Shown: piece after piece, positions 1 to 7,741 of the stretch
Numbering within the stretch: the stretch's first letter is position 1
Layout: each line of letters opens with the position of its first letter
Notes under the pieces: generated by a model
Told to the model about the DNA's origin: nothing
The model's input: the letters and a program-made list of their open reading frames with translations, nothing else
Database searches by the model: none
NCBI GenBank assembly: GCA_028693285.1
Contig: JAQUVQ010000022.1
Coordinates: forward strand, 1 to 41,906
Direction: 5' to 3'
Length of the DNA stretch: 41,906 bases
Source of the DNA: Smithellaceae bacterium
GTDB lineage: Bacteria; Desulfobacterota; Syntrophia; Syntrophales; Smithellaceae
Program-made: the position numbers and the translations under genes

Positions 1-693
1 GAAAAACGCCTTTCGGATTACAACTTTTTGAATCTGCCCGGCGGGTTTTTGGACGGAGACGACTTGGGGTCGGCCAAGGCGGGCGCCAACCGCTTCCTCC
101 ACGCCCCCATTTCCGGCGCCGACGAAATGCTGATCGAGGAGCTGCTTAAATTCATCAGCGCCGGAGGGCTTATTCTGGGTGTCTGCAATGGATTTCAACT
201 GATGGTGAAACTTGGTTTGCTGCCGGCGCTTGGCGACAACTTCACCAAACAGAGCACAACGCTCACCTACAACGACTCCGGGCGCTTCGAGGACCGATGG
301 GTGCATCTCAAGGCTGACTTGCAGAGCCCCTGTGTCTTCACCAAAGGGCTGGATGCGGTTTATTATCCCGTGCGCCACGGCGAGGGGAAATTTATTCCCG
401 ACAGCGCCGCGACGCTTGCGGCCATTAAAAAGAAAAGCCTGGCCGTCTTCCGGTACTGCGACGCCGACGGCGCGCCGACTATGGACTACCCGGACAATCC
501 CAACGGCTCCCTGCAGGCCATTGCCGGCATCTGCAATGAATCGGGGCGGCTCTTCGGCCTGATGCCGCATCCGGAAGCGTTTCTGCACCGGACCAACCAC
601 CCGCGCTGGACGCGCGAGAATCTTCCCGAGGAAGGCCAGGGGCTCGCCATCTTTAAAAATGCCGTCTCTTTTATTCGCAGCGGAGATTTTTAG
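1..693 (+). CDS. purQ: Phosphoribosylformylglycinamidine synthase, glutaminase subunit (5' truncated)
   Basis: Class I glutamine amidotransferase that supplies ammonia for conversion of FGAR to FGAM in purine synthesis. The reading frame is open from base 1, so the true start lies upstream; 230 residues are visible and roughly 40 N-terminal residues appear to be missing. Visible signatures are the PGGF...GDDLGSAKAGANRF region, the nucleophile elbow GVCNGFQ (Cys at about visible residue 62), and the PHPE motif near the C terminus that carries the His and Glu of the triad. The length suits a stand-alone PurQ rather than the end of a long fused PurL, but without the upstream sequence the C-terminal domain of a large PurL cannot be excluded. 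No clear terminator follows. Confidence 0.9.
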   Translation, partial: EKRLSDYNFLNLPGGFLDGDDLGSAKAGANRFLHAPISGADEMLIEELLKFISAGGLILGVCNGFQLMVKLGLLPALGDNFTKQSTTLTYNDSGRFEDRWVHLKADLQSPCVFTKGLDAVYYPVRHGEGKFIPDSAATLAAIKKKSLAVFRYCDADGAPTMDYPDNPNGSLQAIAGICNESGRLFGLMPHPEAFLHRTNHPRWTRENLPEEGQGLAIFKNAVSFIRSGDF

Positions 694-785
694 CGCTATT
701 TTTCCTGGTTCGCGCAGGGCTGCATTTTGCCGTCATTGCTTCCGCCAAAAGCAGAACACCCGGTAAAAAAACCTTTGTATTTTTC

Positions 786-834
786 ATGCCGCGCTTCCTC
801 CAGATGTCTTTTGATCCTGCATATGGCGCGGCAT
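786..834. other. Long-loop inverted repeat at the end of the small secreted-protein gene
   Basis: ATGCCGCGC at 786-794 is perfectly complementary to GCGCGGCAT at 826-834, with a 31-nt loop. The right arm touches the stop codon of the minus-strand gene. No T-run immediately follows the stem on the minus strand (a run of seven lies about 20 nt further on), so it may be an atypical terminator or an mRNA 3'-end stabiliser. Confidence 0.35.
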
Positions 835-1121
835 CAATTGCATGTCTTCGGCACGGCTTTCCCGTCTTTGTCCGTGTACACCTGCAGGATGGTGAAATTG
901 AATGAGTTGTCGGAGGACATCATGATAAACACCTGTCCTTCCATGCAAAAAGAAGTGATGGTGCTCGAGCCTTCACCGGAATAATTGCGGAAGGCCAGTT
1001 TCTCGCGGGTCAGCTCTTTTGTCGCTTTGGGTTTTGCGTAACTGTCCTCCGCGGCCAAACTCTGCGCCGCAAAGAGGAAGGACACAATCAATATCAACAT
1101 GATGCATAAAGCCTTCTTCAT
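834..1121 (-). CDS. Small secreted protein of unknown function
   Basis: A 95-residue protein I do not recognise. It begins with a standard Sec signal peptide (MKKALCIMLILIVSFLF, likely cleavage after AQSLA), giving a mature periplasmic protein of about 70 residues. The mature part has two cysteines, one in SFCMEG and one close to the C terminus (KTCN), which could form a disulfide. The start is chosen because GGAGG sits 5 nt upstream of the ATG at 1121; the frame stays open further upstream but without signal-peptide logic. It follows the DUF1566-like lipoprotein by 62 bp on the same strand and may be transcribed with it. Confidence 0.65.
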   Translation of the reverse strand: MKKALCIMLILIVSFLFAAQSLAAEDSYAKPKATKELTREKLAFRNYSGEGSSTITSFCMEGQVFIMMSSDNSFNFTILQVYTDKDGKAVPKTCN

Positions 1122-1183
1122 AAAATCCTCCTTGCTTACCTCTGTTTTCATTCCATGGCCTTCCGGTGTGAACGCCTCCGCCG

Positions 1184-1726
1184 CTATTGGACGGAACGCA
1201 CCGGAAGAATCCGCGAGCTGGTCTCGCTGGACTGAGGGCCCCAATACCGCCGTCCGGACCCGAAGGAGAGATACGCGGCGTCGGAGCCGCGAACCTCGGA
1301 AGACCAGTACGCCACGCAGCTCACCTGGATCAGATCCGTGGCGATGTGAACCTTGAACCTGCGGTCGCATGGAGCCGGGCGTGATTTTTTCTCGTCATAC
1401 AACTCCAGCAGTTCATCCTGCGTCGGCATTCTCCAGTCCTCGTGGCCGCCGCCCCGGTATTTTTCGACGTAGGCTTTGGCGTCCGTGTAGCTGATGTCCG
1501 CTCCGTTGTCCTTCGCCGCCCACATGAGGTTCGTTTTCGTATCCAGAACCGTCTCTTCGTCCTGCGCAATGAAACGGCCGTCGTCGCCTTTTTCCGCAAG
1601 CGGCCCTTTTTTTGCCGCTGAATCGGATGTGACTGTTTTGCCGCCCCCGCAGGCAACCAGCGCCAGCAGCAGAAAAAGCGTCAGCACCGGCAGGATGGCT
1701 GTTTTGCGCCTACCTCTTGATTCCAT
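1184..1726 (-). CDS. DUF1566-like (Lcl C-terminal) lipoprotein
   Basis: A 180-residue exported lipoprotein. An n-region with several arginines and a hydrophobic stretch end in the lipobox LVAC, so the mature protein should be lipid-anchored at the Cys followed by a Gly-rich linker. The body carries the pattern typical of DUF1566 domains: VLDTKTNLMW, then Asp-Ala-rich helix, WRMPTQDELLELYD, and a late YWSSE followed by a C-terminal PVRSV. DUF1566 proteins are surface or periplasmic proteins whose function is mostly unassigned. The ATG at 1726 is preferred over one nine codons upstream because GAGAGGGG lies just before it. It is 34 bp downstream of the PhoH-family gene. Confidence 0.75.
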   Translation of the reverse strand: MESRGRRKTAILPVLTLFLLLALVACGGGKTVTSDSAAKKGPLAEKGDDGRFIAQDEETVLDTKTNLMWAAKDNGADISYTDAKAYVEKYRGGGHEDWRMPTQDELLELYDEKKSRPAPCDRRFKVHIATDLIQVSCVAYWSSEVRGSDAAYLSFGSGRRYWGPQSSETSSRILPVRSVQ

Positions 1727-1760
1727 TTGGACCCCTCTCTTTCTTAGGTTCAAAAACTCT

Positions 1761-3149
1761 TTACCATCGCTCCAGAATCTCCTTGGTCAGCTCCGAACGG
1801 ATGGCCTGATCCAGGTGCACGCTGCCGAAGAGGCGGCTTCCGGCCATCCTGGCGTTCAGGACGGAAAGCCCGTTGGAGCGCTCGTCCAGCCACGGGACGT
1901 CAATCTGATCGTGGGAAAAGTCGCCGGTAAAGACCATTTTGGTTCCTTCGCCGCCGCGCGTCGCGATGGCTTTCACATGCGATGGCGGCAGATTCTGAAT
2001 CTCGTCGACGATTACGAAGCATTTCTGAATGGAACGGCCCCGGATTTTGTCCAGGTCCATCATCTCGATTTTTCCGTTCGTCAGCCACTCGTTGATCTTC
2101 TCCTTCATTTTGTCGTCCACCAGTTCCTTGATCGCGTTGATGTTGTCGTAGATCGGGTGCATCCAGGGCTTCATCTTGGCGTCGATGTCGCCCGGCGAAT
2201 ACCCCAGCCGATCCTTGTTGCCCAGCTGGATGGTGGCGCGGCTGACCAGAATCCGGCGGTAGCGGGAGGCCTGTTCAAAGGCGGCCAGAAGCGACAGAAA
2301 GGTTTTGGCGGTTCCCGCCTTGCCCGTCAGCGCGACCAGCGGGACGGATGCGTCGCGCAGCAGATCCATGGCGATATACTGGCCCCAGTTGACCTCCCCG
2401 TTGTTGGACCTGGGCCGGACGCCCAGCAGATGAATGTCCTTGTCCACGATGCGGAAGTGGTCGCCTTTGCGCACCGCGGCAAAGGCGGGCCCCCAGGCCC
2501 CGTCGCGCTCACAGTAGCAGACGATGCCCTCGTTGAGCCGGATTTGGCCCAGCTTATCGGCCAGACGGGCTTCGGGAAGTTTCAGCGGGAACGTTTTGTC
2601 GGCGATCCATTGCTTTTGAAGATTCACGGTGATCCGGGGCGCGTGCTGCTCCTTGACCTCCGTTTCATCCATTTTGACGGATTGGACCTCCATGCCGAAA
2701 TTCAGGGCCAGCGTTTCCAGCGCCGCGTCCTGCGTGACGAGAATGACTTTTTCGGCCGGCAGCTTTTGCCGGGCGTGAAGCGCGGTGGCGATAATGCAGT
2801 GGTCGTTCTTGTCGGTTTTCAGGCCTCCGTCTTTGGCCGCGGTGAAGTCATAAGAGAAAAACCGGACGGAACGGTCTTGGGCGCGAAACAGGTTGCGGAC
2901 ATTGCGAATGACGCTTCGGGCAATGTCCGCTTTGAAATCATTGCCGGTTTTGTGGCTGTCCAGTTCCTCCCAGGTTGCGTAAGGCATCAAAACGCAGTTG
3001 CGTCCTCCCTGGCGCAGTTTTTCAAACACATCGATTCCGTATTCCAGGGCGCTGGTGTCCACGACAAAATACTTTTCCGGTGTTTTATTCGCCTCTCCGG
3101 TCGCTCTCTTCTTCTCCGCCTGGGCTTTGCCTTTTTTCCCGTTCATCAT
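1761..3149 (-). CDS. PIN domain-PhoH family ATPase
   Basis: A 462-residue fusion of an N-terminal PIN nuclease fold and a C-terminal PhoH P-loop ATPase. PIN acidic residues are visible at D31 (VVDTSALEY), E61/E62, D116 (KTDKNDHCIIATAL) and D141 (TQDAALE). The ATPase has GKAGTAKT at about 276-283 as Walker A, VIVDEIQN at about 379-386 as Walker B, and the PhoH-typical TGDFSHDQID near 408-417. Family members are predicted RNA-acting helicase/nuclease enzymes; the exact substrate is unknown. Walker A has Ala where Gly is usual before the Lys. A good minus-strand promoter lies about 100 bp upstream. Start may be this Met or the next one. Confidence 0.9.
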   Translation of the reverse strand: MMNGKKGKAQAEKKRATGEANKTPEKYFVVDTSALEYGIDVFEKLRQGGRNCVLMPYATWEELDSHKTGNDFKADIARSVIRNVRNLFRAQDRSVRFFSYDFTAAKDGGLKTDKNDHCIIATALHARQKLPAEKVILVTQDAALETLALNFGMEVQSVKMDETEVKEQHAPRITVNLQKQWIADKTFPLKLPEARLADKLGQIRLNEGIVCYCERDGAWGPAFAAVRKGDHFRIVDKDIHLLGVRPRSNNGEVNWGQYIAMDLLRDASVPLVALTGKAGTAKTFLSLLAAFEQASRYRRILVSRATIQLGNKDRLGYSPGDIDAKMKPWMHPIYDNINAIKELVDDKMKEKINEWLTNGKIEMMDLDKIRGRSIQKCFVIVDEIQNLPPSHVKAIATRGGEGTKMVFTGDFSHDQIDVPWLDERSNGLSVLNARMAGSRLFGSVHLDQAIRSELTKEILERW

Positions 3150-3244
3150 GATGTGGTTCCCCGCTTGAAGAGTTTGAAGTTATGGAATGCAGAATGTGTG
3201 AAGGCGCACCTCCAATGCCTGCACCGGCTGAATTGTTGGGTGCC

Positions 3245-3272
3245 ATTGTACCAAATTCGGAAATTTCGACAA
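3245..3272 (-). promoter_or_regulatory. Sigma70-type promoter for the PIN-PhoH gene
   Basis: Read on the minus strand: TTGTCG, 16-bp spacer, TACAAT. The -10 is five of six to consensus. It lies in the 241-bp divergent region between the PhoH gene and the FGGY kinase operon. No comparably good promoter was seen facing the kinase. Confidence 0.6.
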
Positions 3273-3390
3273 GGGAAAGTTGAAGAGGGCGCTTTTTGGG
3301 CGACAAAAAGGGCTGAACTCTGCGGCAACTTGTGGTACAAGCATCGCGGTTCAATCATCAGTCATCTTCCCGGGACAAGGAGGAGCCAGC

Positions 3391-4980
3391 ATGAATGAAA
3401 AGAATCTGATCCTTGCGGTGGATGTCGGCACCACGGAAACCAAAGCGGTGCTGGTTAGCCCTGAAGGGTACATCGATTCCCGTCAGTCAACCTGCTGTCT
3501 TTGTTATCCGGACAAGTCGTGCGTCGAGCAGTCGCCCGAGGAAATATCGGACGCCGTCTATCATTCCAGCCGGGAGGTTCTGGCCGCGCATCCCGATCTG
3601 GCCGGAAGGCTTGCCGGCGTCGTTTTTACCAGCCAGATGCAAAACACCGTTCCGGTGGACAGGAACGGGAAGCCGCTGATGAACATGCTCTCCTGGATGG
3701 ATGAGCGCGCGTCCTGCTTCACGCAGGAAGACATGTTCCGGGGATGGATCAAGATCGAAGGCTACCCCGTTCTGAAGCTGCTGAAGTTCATGAGAATCAC
3801 CGGCGGCGCTCCCGGAAAAACCGGAAAGGATACGGTCTGCAAGCTGGCCTGGATGAAAAAAAACAAGCCGGATCTGTATGCTTCGGTCCATAAATTTCTG
3901 GACGCGAAGGACTACGCCATTTTTCTGGCCACCGGCAATTATGTGACGTCCTATGACATGGCCAACGTCACCTGGCTCATGGATACGCGCAATAAGGACA
4001 TCAGGAAGTGGGTCTGGTCGGAAGAGATTCACAAAATGTACGGGCTCGATTCCCGAAAAATGCCGGAGCTCAGGGCGTCCACCGCTATTGCCGGTTCCGT
4101 CACCTCGGATTTTGCCGCAAAAACCGGCGTCCCGGCAGGCCTTCCCGTCGTGACCGGCTGCGGCGACCTTCTTGCCTCGGCAATCGGCTCCGGCGCCATC
4201 GAAATGGGGCAACTGCATGTGAATATCGGCACGGCCGGCTGGGTCGCCACGCACCATCCCGGGACGGCGATCGACACGCAACACTACGTCGGCGCCATCG
4301 TGTCGGGCATTCCGGGAAAATTTCTTCTGATCAGCAAGCAGGAAACCCTGGGCGCGGCGCTGGACTGGCTGAAGGGCATGCTGTACCCTTCTGAGCTCCT
4401 GCCGGGAAAATCTACCGCCGAGATTTACAGGATGATGGATGCGGAAGCGGCCCTGTCGCCTTCCGGCGCGAATGGCGTTCTTCTAACCCCGTGGCTTTTC
4501 GGCGAGCGGTCCCCCATCAACAATCCGGACCTGCGCGGGCAGATCTTCAATATCAGCATGAACACGACGCGGGCCGATCTCTGCCGGTCGGTCATGGAAG
4601 GGGTTGCCCTGAATATTCGCTGGGGCATGGAATACGTGGAAAAAATGTCCCTGAAAAAGAGCCGGCCGACTACAGACGAAGTCCGGCTGATCGGCGGCGC
4701 TTCGAAAAGCGACATCTGGTGCCGGATTTTTGCGGACGTTTTGCAAAAGCCGATTGTACAGATGAAAAACGCCCAGATGGCCTCCGCGCAGGGCGCGGCC
4801 GCCGTAGCGATGGTGGCTTTCGGCATTTACAGGGATTTCAGCGAGATTGACCGGATGCTGCAAAAAGGCAAAGTCTTTAAGCCGAATCCCGCCACGGCCG
4901 CTCTGTACGAAAAACTATACCGGCAGTATCAGGCGCTGTATAAGAACAACAAAGGCGCTTTTCGGGAACTCAATCATTGA
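3391..4980 (+). CDS. FGGY-family carbohydrate/polyol kinase
   Basis: A 529-residue ATP-dependent sugar or polyol kinase with the two actin-like FGGY domains. The N-terminal phosphate loop is VDVGTTETKAVL (D11), SWMDERA at about 101-107 matches the substrate-side Asp segment, GCGDLLAS (D259) supplies the catalytic base, and GGASKSDIWCRI at about 435-446 is the adenosine-binding signature. Length and motifs are xylulokinase-like, but FGGY specificity cannot be read reliably from these. The ATG at 3391 is chosen because AAGGAGGAG precedes it. The GlpD-type dehydrogenase starts 12 bp after the stop, suggesting a kinase/dehydrogenase operon for glycerol or a longer polyol, as in the glycerol (GlpK/GlpD) and erythritol (EryA/EryB) systems; that specificity is inference. 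Confidence 0.85.
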   Translation: MNEKNLILAVDVGTTETKAVLVSPEGYIDSRQSTCCLCYPDKSCVEQSPEEISDAVYHSSREVLAAHPDLAGRLAGVVFTSQMQNTVPVDRNGKPLMNMLSWMDERASCFTQEDMFRGWIKIEGYPVLKLLKFMRITGGAPGKTGKDTVCKLAWMKKNKPDLYASVHKFLDAKDYAIFLATGNYVTSYDMANVTWLMDTRNKDIRKWVWSEEIHKMYGLDSRKMPELRASTAIAGSVTSDFAAKTGVPAGLPVVTGCGDLLASAIGSGAIEMGQLHVNIGTAGWVATHHPGTAIDTQHYVGAIVSGIPGKFLLISKQETLGAALDWLKGMLYPSELLPGKSTAEIYRMMDAEAALSPSGANGVLLTPWLFGERSPINNPDLRGQIFNISMNTTRADLCRSVMEGVALNIRWGMEYVEKMSLKKSRPTTDEVRLIGGASKSDIWCRIFADVLQKPIVQMKNAQMASAQGAAAVAMVAFGIYRDFSEIDRMLQKGKVFKPNPATAALYEKLYRQYQALYKNNKGAFRELNH

Positions 4981-4992
4981 GGAGTATGCGCC

Positions 4993-6600
4993 ATGAATCG
5001 TTTCATCGATAGCTGCCAGGACGAAACTTTCGATATGCTGGTGATCGGGGGCGGCATCACGGGCGCCTGCGTAGCGTACGACGCGGCCTGCCGCGGCCTG
5101 AAAGTCGCGCTGGTGGAAAAAGGCGATTTCGGCGCGGCGACCTCCGCCGCCACGTCCAAGGTGATCCACGGCGGCCTGCGGTATCTGAAAACCTTTGAAT
5201 TCGGGCTGGTGCGCGAGTCGCTCAAAGAGCGCAGAGTCATGGGAAACATCGCCCCGAATTTCATCTACCCCACGGCCTTCATGTTCGTCAATCCGACCTT
5301 CGTCATGAAGATCGGCCTGTGCCTGTATGATTGGATTGCATTTGACAAGAAATTCACCTGGGACAAGAGCAAGAAAATCCCCAACCACTATAGCCTTTCC
5401 AGGGAAGAAGTTATCCGGCAGGCGCCCAACGCCAGGCGGGAAGGGCTTAAGGGCGCCTGGGTGTATTATGACAGCCTCAGCATTTTCCCCGAGCGCCTGA
5501 CGCTGGCCTTTTTGAAATCGGCCGTTCATTACGGCGCCAAAGTCTCCAATCACGCCCGAATGGAAGGGTTTGTCATGGAGGGCGGCAGGGTTTCCGGCAT
5601 TGTAGTGCGGGACCTGCTGAATAACCAAATCCATACCCTGAAGGGGAAGCTGACCGTCAACTGCGCCGGGCCCTGGGCGGACATGGTGCTGAAAATGGCC
5701 GGAAAAGGGGCGGCGCAGGATTCCATCCGCCGCTCGGAGGGGATTCATTTGATTGTCAGGAATCTGGTGGGCAAACAGGCCGTCGGCACGATGACCCGGG
5801 CCGGCCATTTCTTCCTGATTCCCTGGCGGAACTATTCGCTGATCGGCACGACGGACAAGGAATATCCCGGAACGCCGGACGATTATCATGTGACCGGTAA
5901 GAGCATTCAGGAACTGCTGGACACGGTGAACAGGGATTTTGGCAACGACAATCCCATCCGTTACGGGGATGTCCTTTACGCGTACGGGGGGCTTCGGCCA
6001 CTGCTTGGTTCCGGGGGCGATATCCATACCATCACGCGGAAATACGAGATTTACGATCATGCGGATGAGGGGCTTCCCGGCCTGATCACGGCCGAGGGCG
6101 GCAAATACACGACCAGCCGGAATCTCGCGCAAAATGTTTTAAAAGCGGCGGAAAAAAGACTGGGCAAGCTTCAGCCGTGCCTTACGCACAAAAAGCGGCT
6201 GGTCGGCAGCGAGATCGACGACATGGAAGGATTCATCGAAGCCGTCAAGCGGGAAAACCGGGATTTTTCAGAAAAAACCGTCGTGTATCTCGGCCGGAAT
6301 TACGGCACCGAGTACGACAGGGTGCTGAAGATGGCCCGGCAGGATCAAGCCCTGGCGGATGTTTTGAATGACGACGGCGAGATCCTGGCCCAAGCCGTCT
6401 ATGCCGCCCGCGAGGAAATGGCCCGAACGCTGGCCGACGTGGTTTTGCGCAGAACGGGCATTTGCACGCTGGGCCATCCGGGGAAGGAGATCCTAAACAA
6501 GGTGGCCGCCGCAGTTGCCCGGGAGCTGAAGTGGGACGGAGAAAGAACGGAGCGCGAGGTCGAAGAGGTGGAAAAAATCCTGAAGGTTCCGGCGGCATGA
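4993..6600 (+). CDS. glpD: FAD-dependent glycerol-3-phosphate dehydrogenase family protein
   Basis: A 535-residue membrane-associated flavoprotein that oxidises a polyol phosphate (normally sn-glycerol 3-phosphate to dihydroxyacetone phosphate) and passes electrons to quinone. The FAD-binding GGGITG is at 19-24, followed by the family-typical ATSAATSKVIHGGLRYL around residues 49-65, and the C-terminal all-alpha DAO_C domain is present. Length is normal. GAGGAG lies 8 nt upstream of the ATG, and the gene follows the FGGY kinase by 12 bp. Erythritol-phosphate dehydrogenase (EryB) belongs to the same family, so glycerol 3-phosphate is the default but not the only possible substrate. Confidence 0.88.
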   Translation: MNRFIDSCQDETFDMLVIGGGITGACVAYDAACRGLKVALVEKGDFGAATSAATSKVIHGGLRYLKTFEFGLVRESLKERRVMGNIAPNFIYPTAFMFVNPTFVMKIGLCLYDWIAFDKKFTWDKSKKIPNHYSLSREEVIRQAPNARREGLKGAWVYYDSLSIFPERLTLAFLKSAVHYGAKVSNHARMEGFVMEGGRVSGIVVRDLLNNQIHTLKGKLTVNCAGPWADMVLKMAGKGAAQDSIRRSEGIHLIVRNLVGKQAVGTMTRAGHFFLIPWRNYSLIGTTDKEYPGTPDDYHVTGKSIQELLDTVNRDFGNDNPIRYGDVLYAYGGLRPLLGSGGDIHTITRKYEIYDHADEGLPGLITAEGGKYTTSRNLAQNVLKAAEKRLGKLQPCLTHKKRLVGSEIDDMEGFIEAVKRENRDFSEKTVVYLGRNYGTEYDRVLKMARQDQALADVLNDDGEILAQAVYAAREEMARTLADVVLRRTGICTLGHPGKEILNKVAAAVARELKWDGERTEREVEEVEKILKVPAA

Positions 6601-6615
6601 CGCTGTGTGAACGAT

Positions 6616-7683
6616 TTACCTCGCTTTGGCCGCCGCAAAGGATTGAAACAGCATTCCCAGCATAAGGCCGACGTCCTCCAGAATCCCGGCAGTGATCCCG
6701 TCGAGGAAGGAAAGCGCCGGAAGCGCGCCGTCTCTGAAAATCACCCTGGCCGCGTCGGCGGAGCATTGATTGGTCTGTGAGGCCGTCTCTGTGGGGCCGC
6801 CGGGATCTACCCGGCTGAAAACCTCCAGCAGGTCCCGGCCGTACTGATCGAGGAAAAAATAAAAAACCTCGTTGTGCTTTTTTCTTGCCTTTTCCATGTA
6901 AGCCGGAAGGCGATGCCGCACATTTCCTGCCGCATTTTTCGCTTCGCTCGCTCCCCGCGCAAGAGCTTGCCCGAACGGCTCAAACCCTTCACGGAAGCGG
7001 CGTTCAACATACACCTCATAGCCCTGATGCACCGCGGAAGCCGTCCGGAACAGCGTCTGTCCGGAGAAGATGTTTTTCATGAGGAAACAAGAGGGCAGCG
7101 CCTTCACGTGAAAGGGGCTGCCCAGATCCGCCAGGTAATGGCCGCACCGGGACAGGTAGCGCCACCCCCAGTAGTCGTTGCCGTTTTCAAAAGCAAGCCC
7201 GCTGAAATCCTGATGAACGAGGAAGGATTTGGGCGCCGCGCCGAAGGTCGAGGTCAGCACCTTGAATTCCATGTGGCGCCAGCCGTGGGACCCGCCAGTG
7301 ATTTTCTGATTTTTGTGGACGGCCAGATCGTGGTCCAGATAAAGATCCGGCTCCGTGCTGTAAATCACCAGCACTTTCCAAGGCTCGATCGTTTTCCCCG
7401 AAGGCGGCGCCAGGGCAAAATCGCCGTTTCGTTTCTTGTAGTCGAAAGACCATACCGGATCCAGTCGCCGTCGCTCCTGATAGCTTTCCTTGTAAATATC
7501 GATGTGCTTCGGACCGACGGGCCAGACCTTGTCGGCGAAAGGGGGACGGGGCTTCACGGCGACGGGCGGCAGGAAGGTGAGGCCGTCCAGCGCCCGGACG
7601 GCGTGGTACGTGATGTATTCGTGGGAGAACCAGGGCGCCCAGGCTTGGGGCAAATCCGGATCATTGTGAAGATCGACATTCAA
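6616..7683 (-). CDS. Zinc-dependent phospholipase C-like protein
   Basis: A 355-residue all-alpha protein with metal-ligand spacing matching zinc phospholipase C (alpha-toxin/PLC-Bc fold): H182-x3-D186-x5-H192 in GHYLADLGSPFH and H219-x3-E223 in HQGYEVY, plus His-rich N-terminal WFSHEYITYHAVRAL. Enzymes of this fold hydrolyse phospholipid head groups and are normally exported, but no signal peptide is visible here and an in-frame TAA lies 15 bp upstream of the TTG start, so none can be added. AAGGA precedes the TTG by 9 nt. It lies 58 bp behind the RuBisCO-like gene on the same strand and probably shares its transcript. Its 3' end converges on glpD with a 15-bp gap. Substrate unknown. Confidence 0.7.
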   Translation of the reverse strand: MNVDLHNDPDLPQAWAPWFSHEYITYHAVRALDGLTFLPPVAVKPRPPFADKVWPVGPKHIDIYKESYQERRRLDPVWSFDYKKRNGDFALAPPSGKTIEPWKVLVIYSTEPDLYLDHDLAVHKNQKITGGSHGWRHMEFKVLTSTFGAAPKSFLVHQDFSGLAFENGNDYWGWRYLSRCGHYLADLGSPFHVKALPSCFLMKNIFSGQTLFRTASAVHQGYEVYVERRFREGFEPFGQALARGASEAKNAAGNVRHRLPAYMEKARKKHNEVFYFFLDQYGRDLLEVFSRVDPGGPTETASQTNQCSADAARVIFRDGALPALSFLDGITAGILEDVGLMLGMLFQSFAAAKAR

Positions 7684-7741
7684 GGCCGGGCATCCTTAAG
7701 CGATGCGGGGAAAGGCCGGAACCTCTCCCCGCAAACCATAG

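Noticed and set aside
1494..3398. A 634-codon open frame on plus, opposite the PIN-PhoH gene
   Set aside because: It mirrors a gene with clear domains, has no recognisable motifs and its length follows from high GC at third codon positions of the true gene.
4915..6132. A 405-codon open frame on minus, opposite glpD
   Set aside because: Antisense shadow of a well-supported flavoprotein gene.
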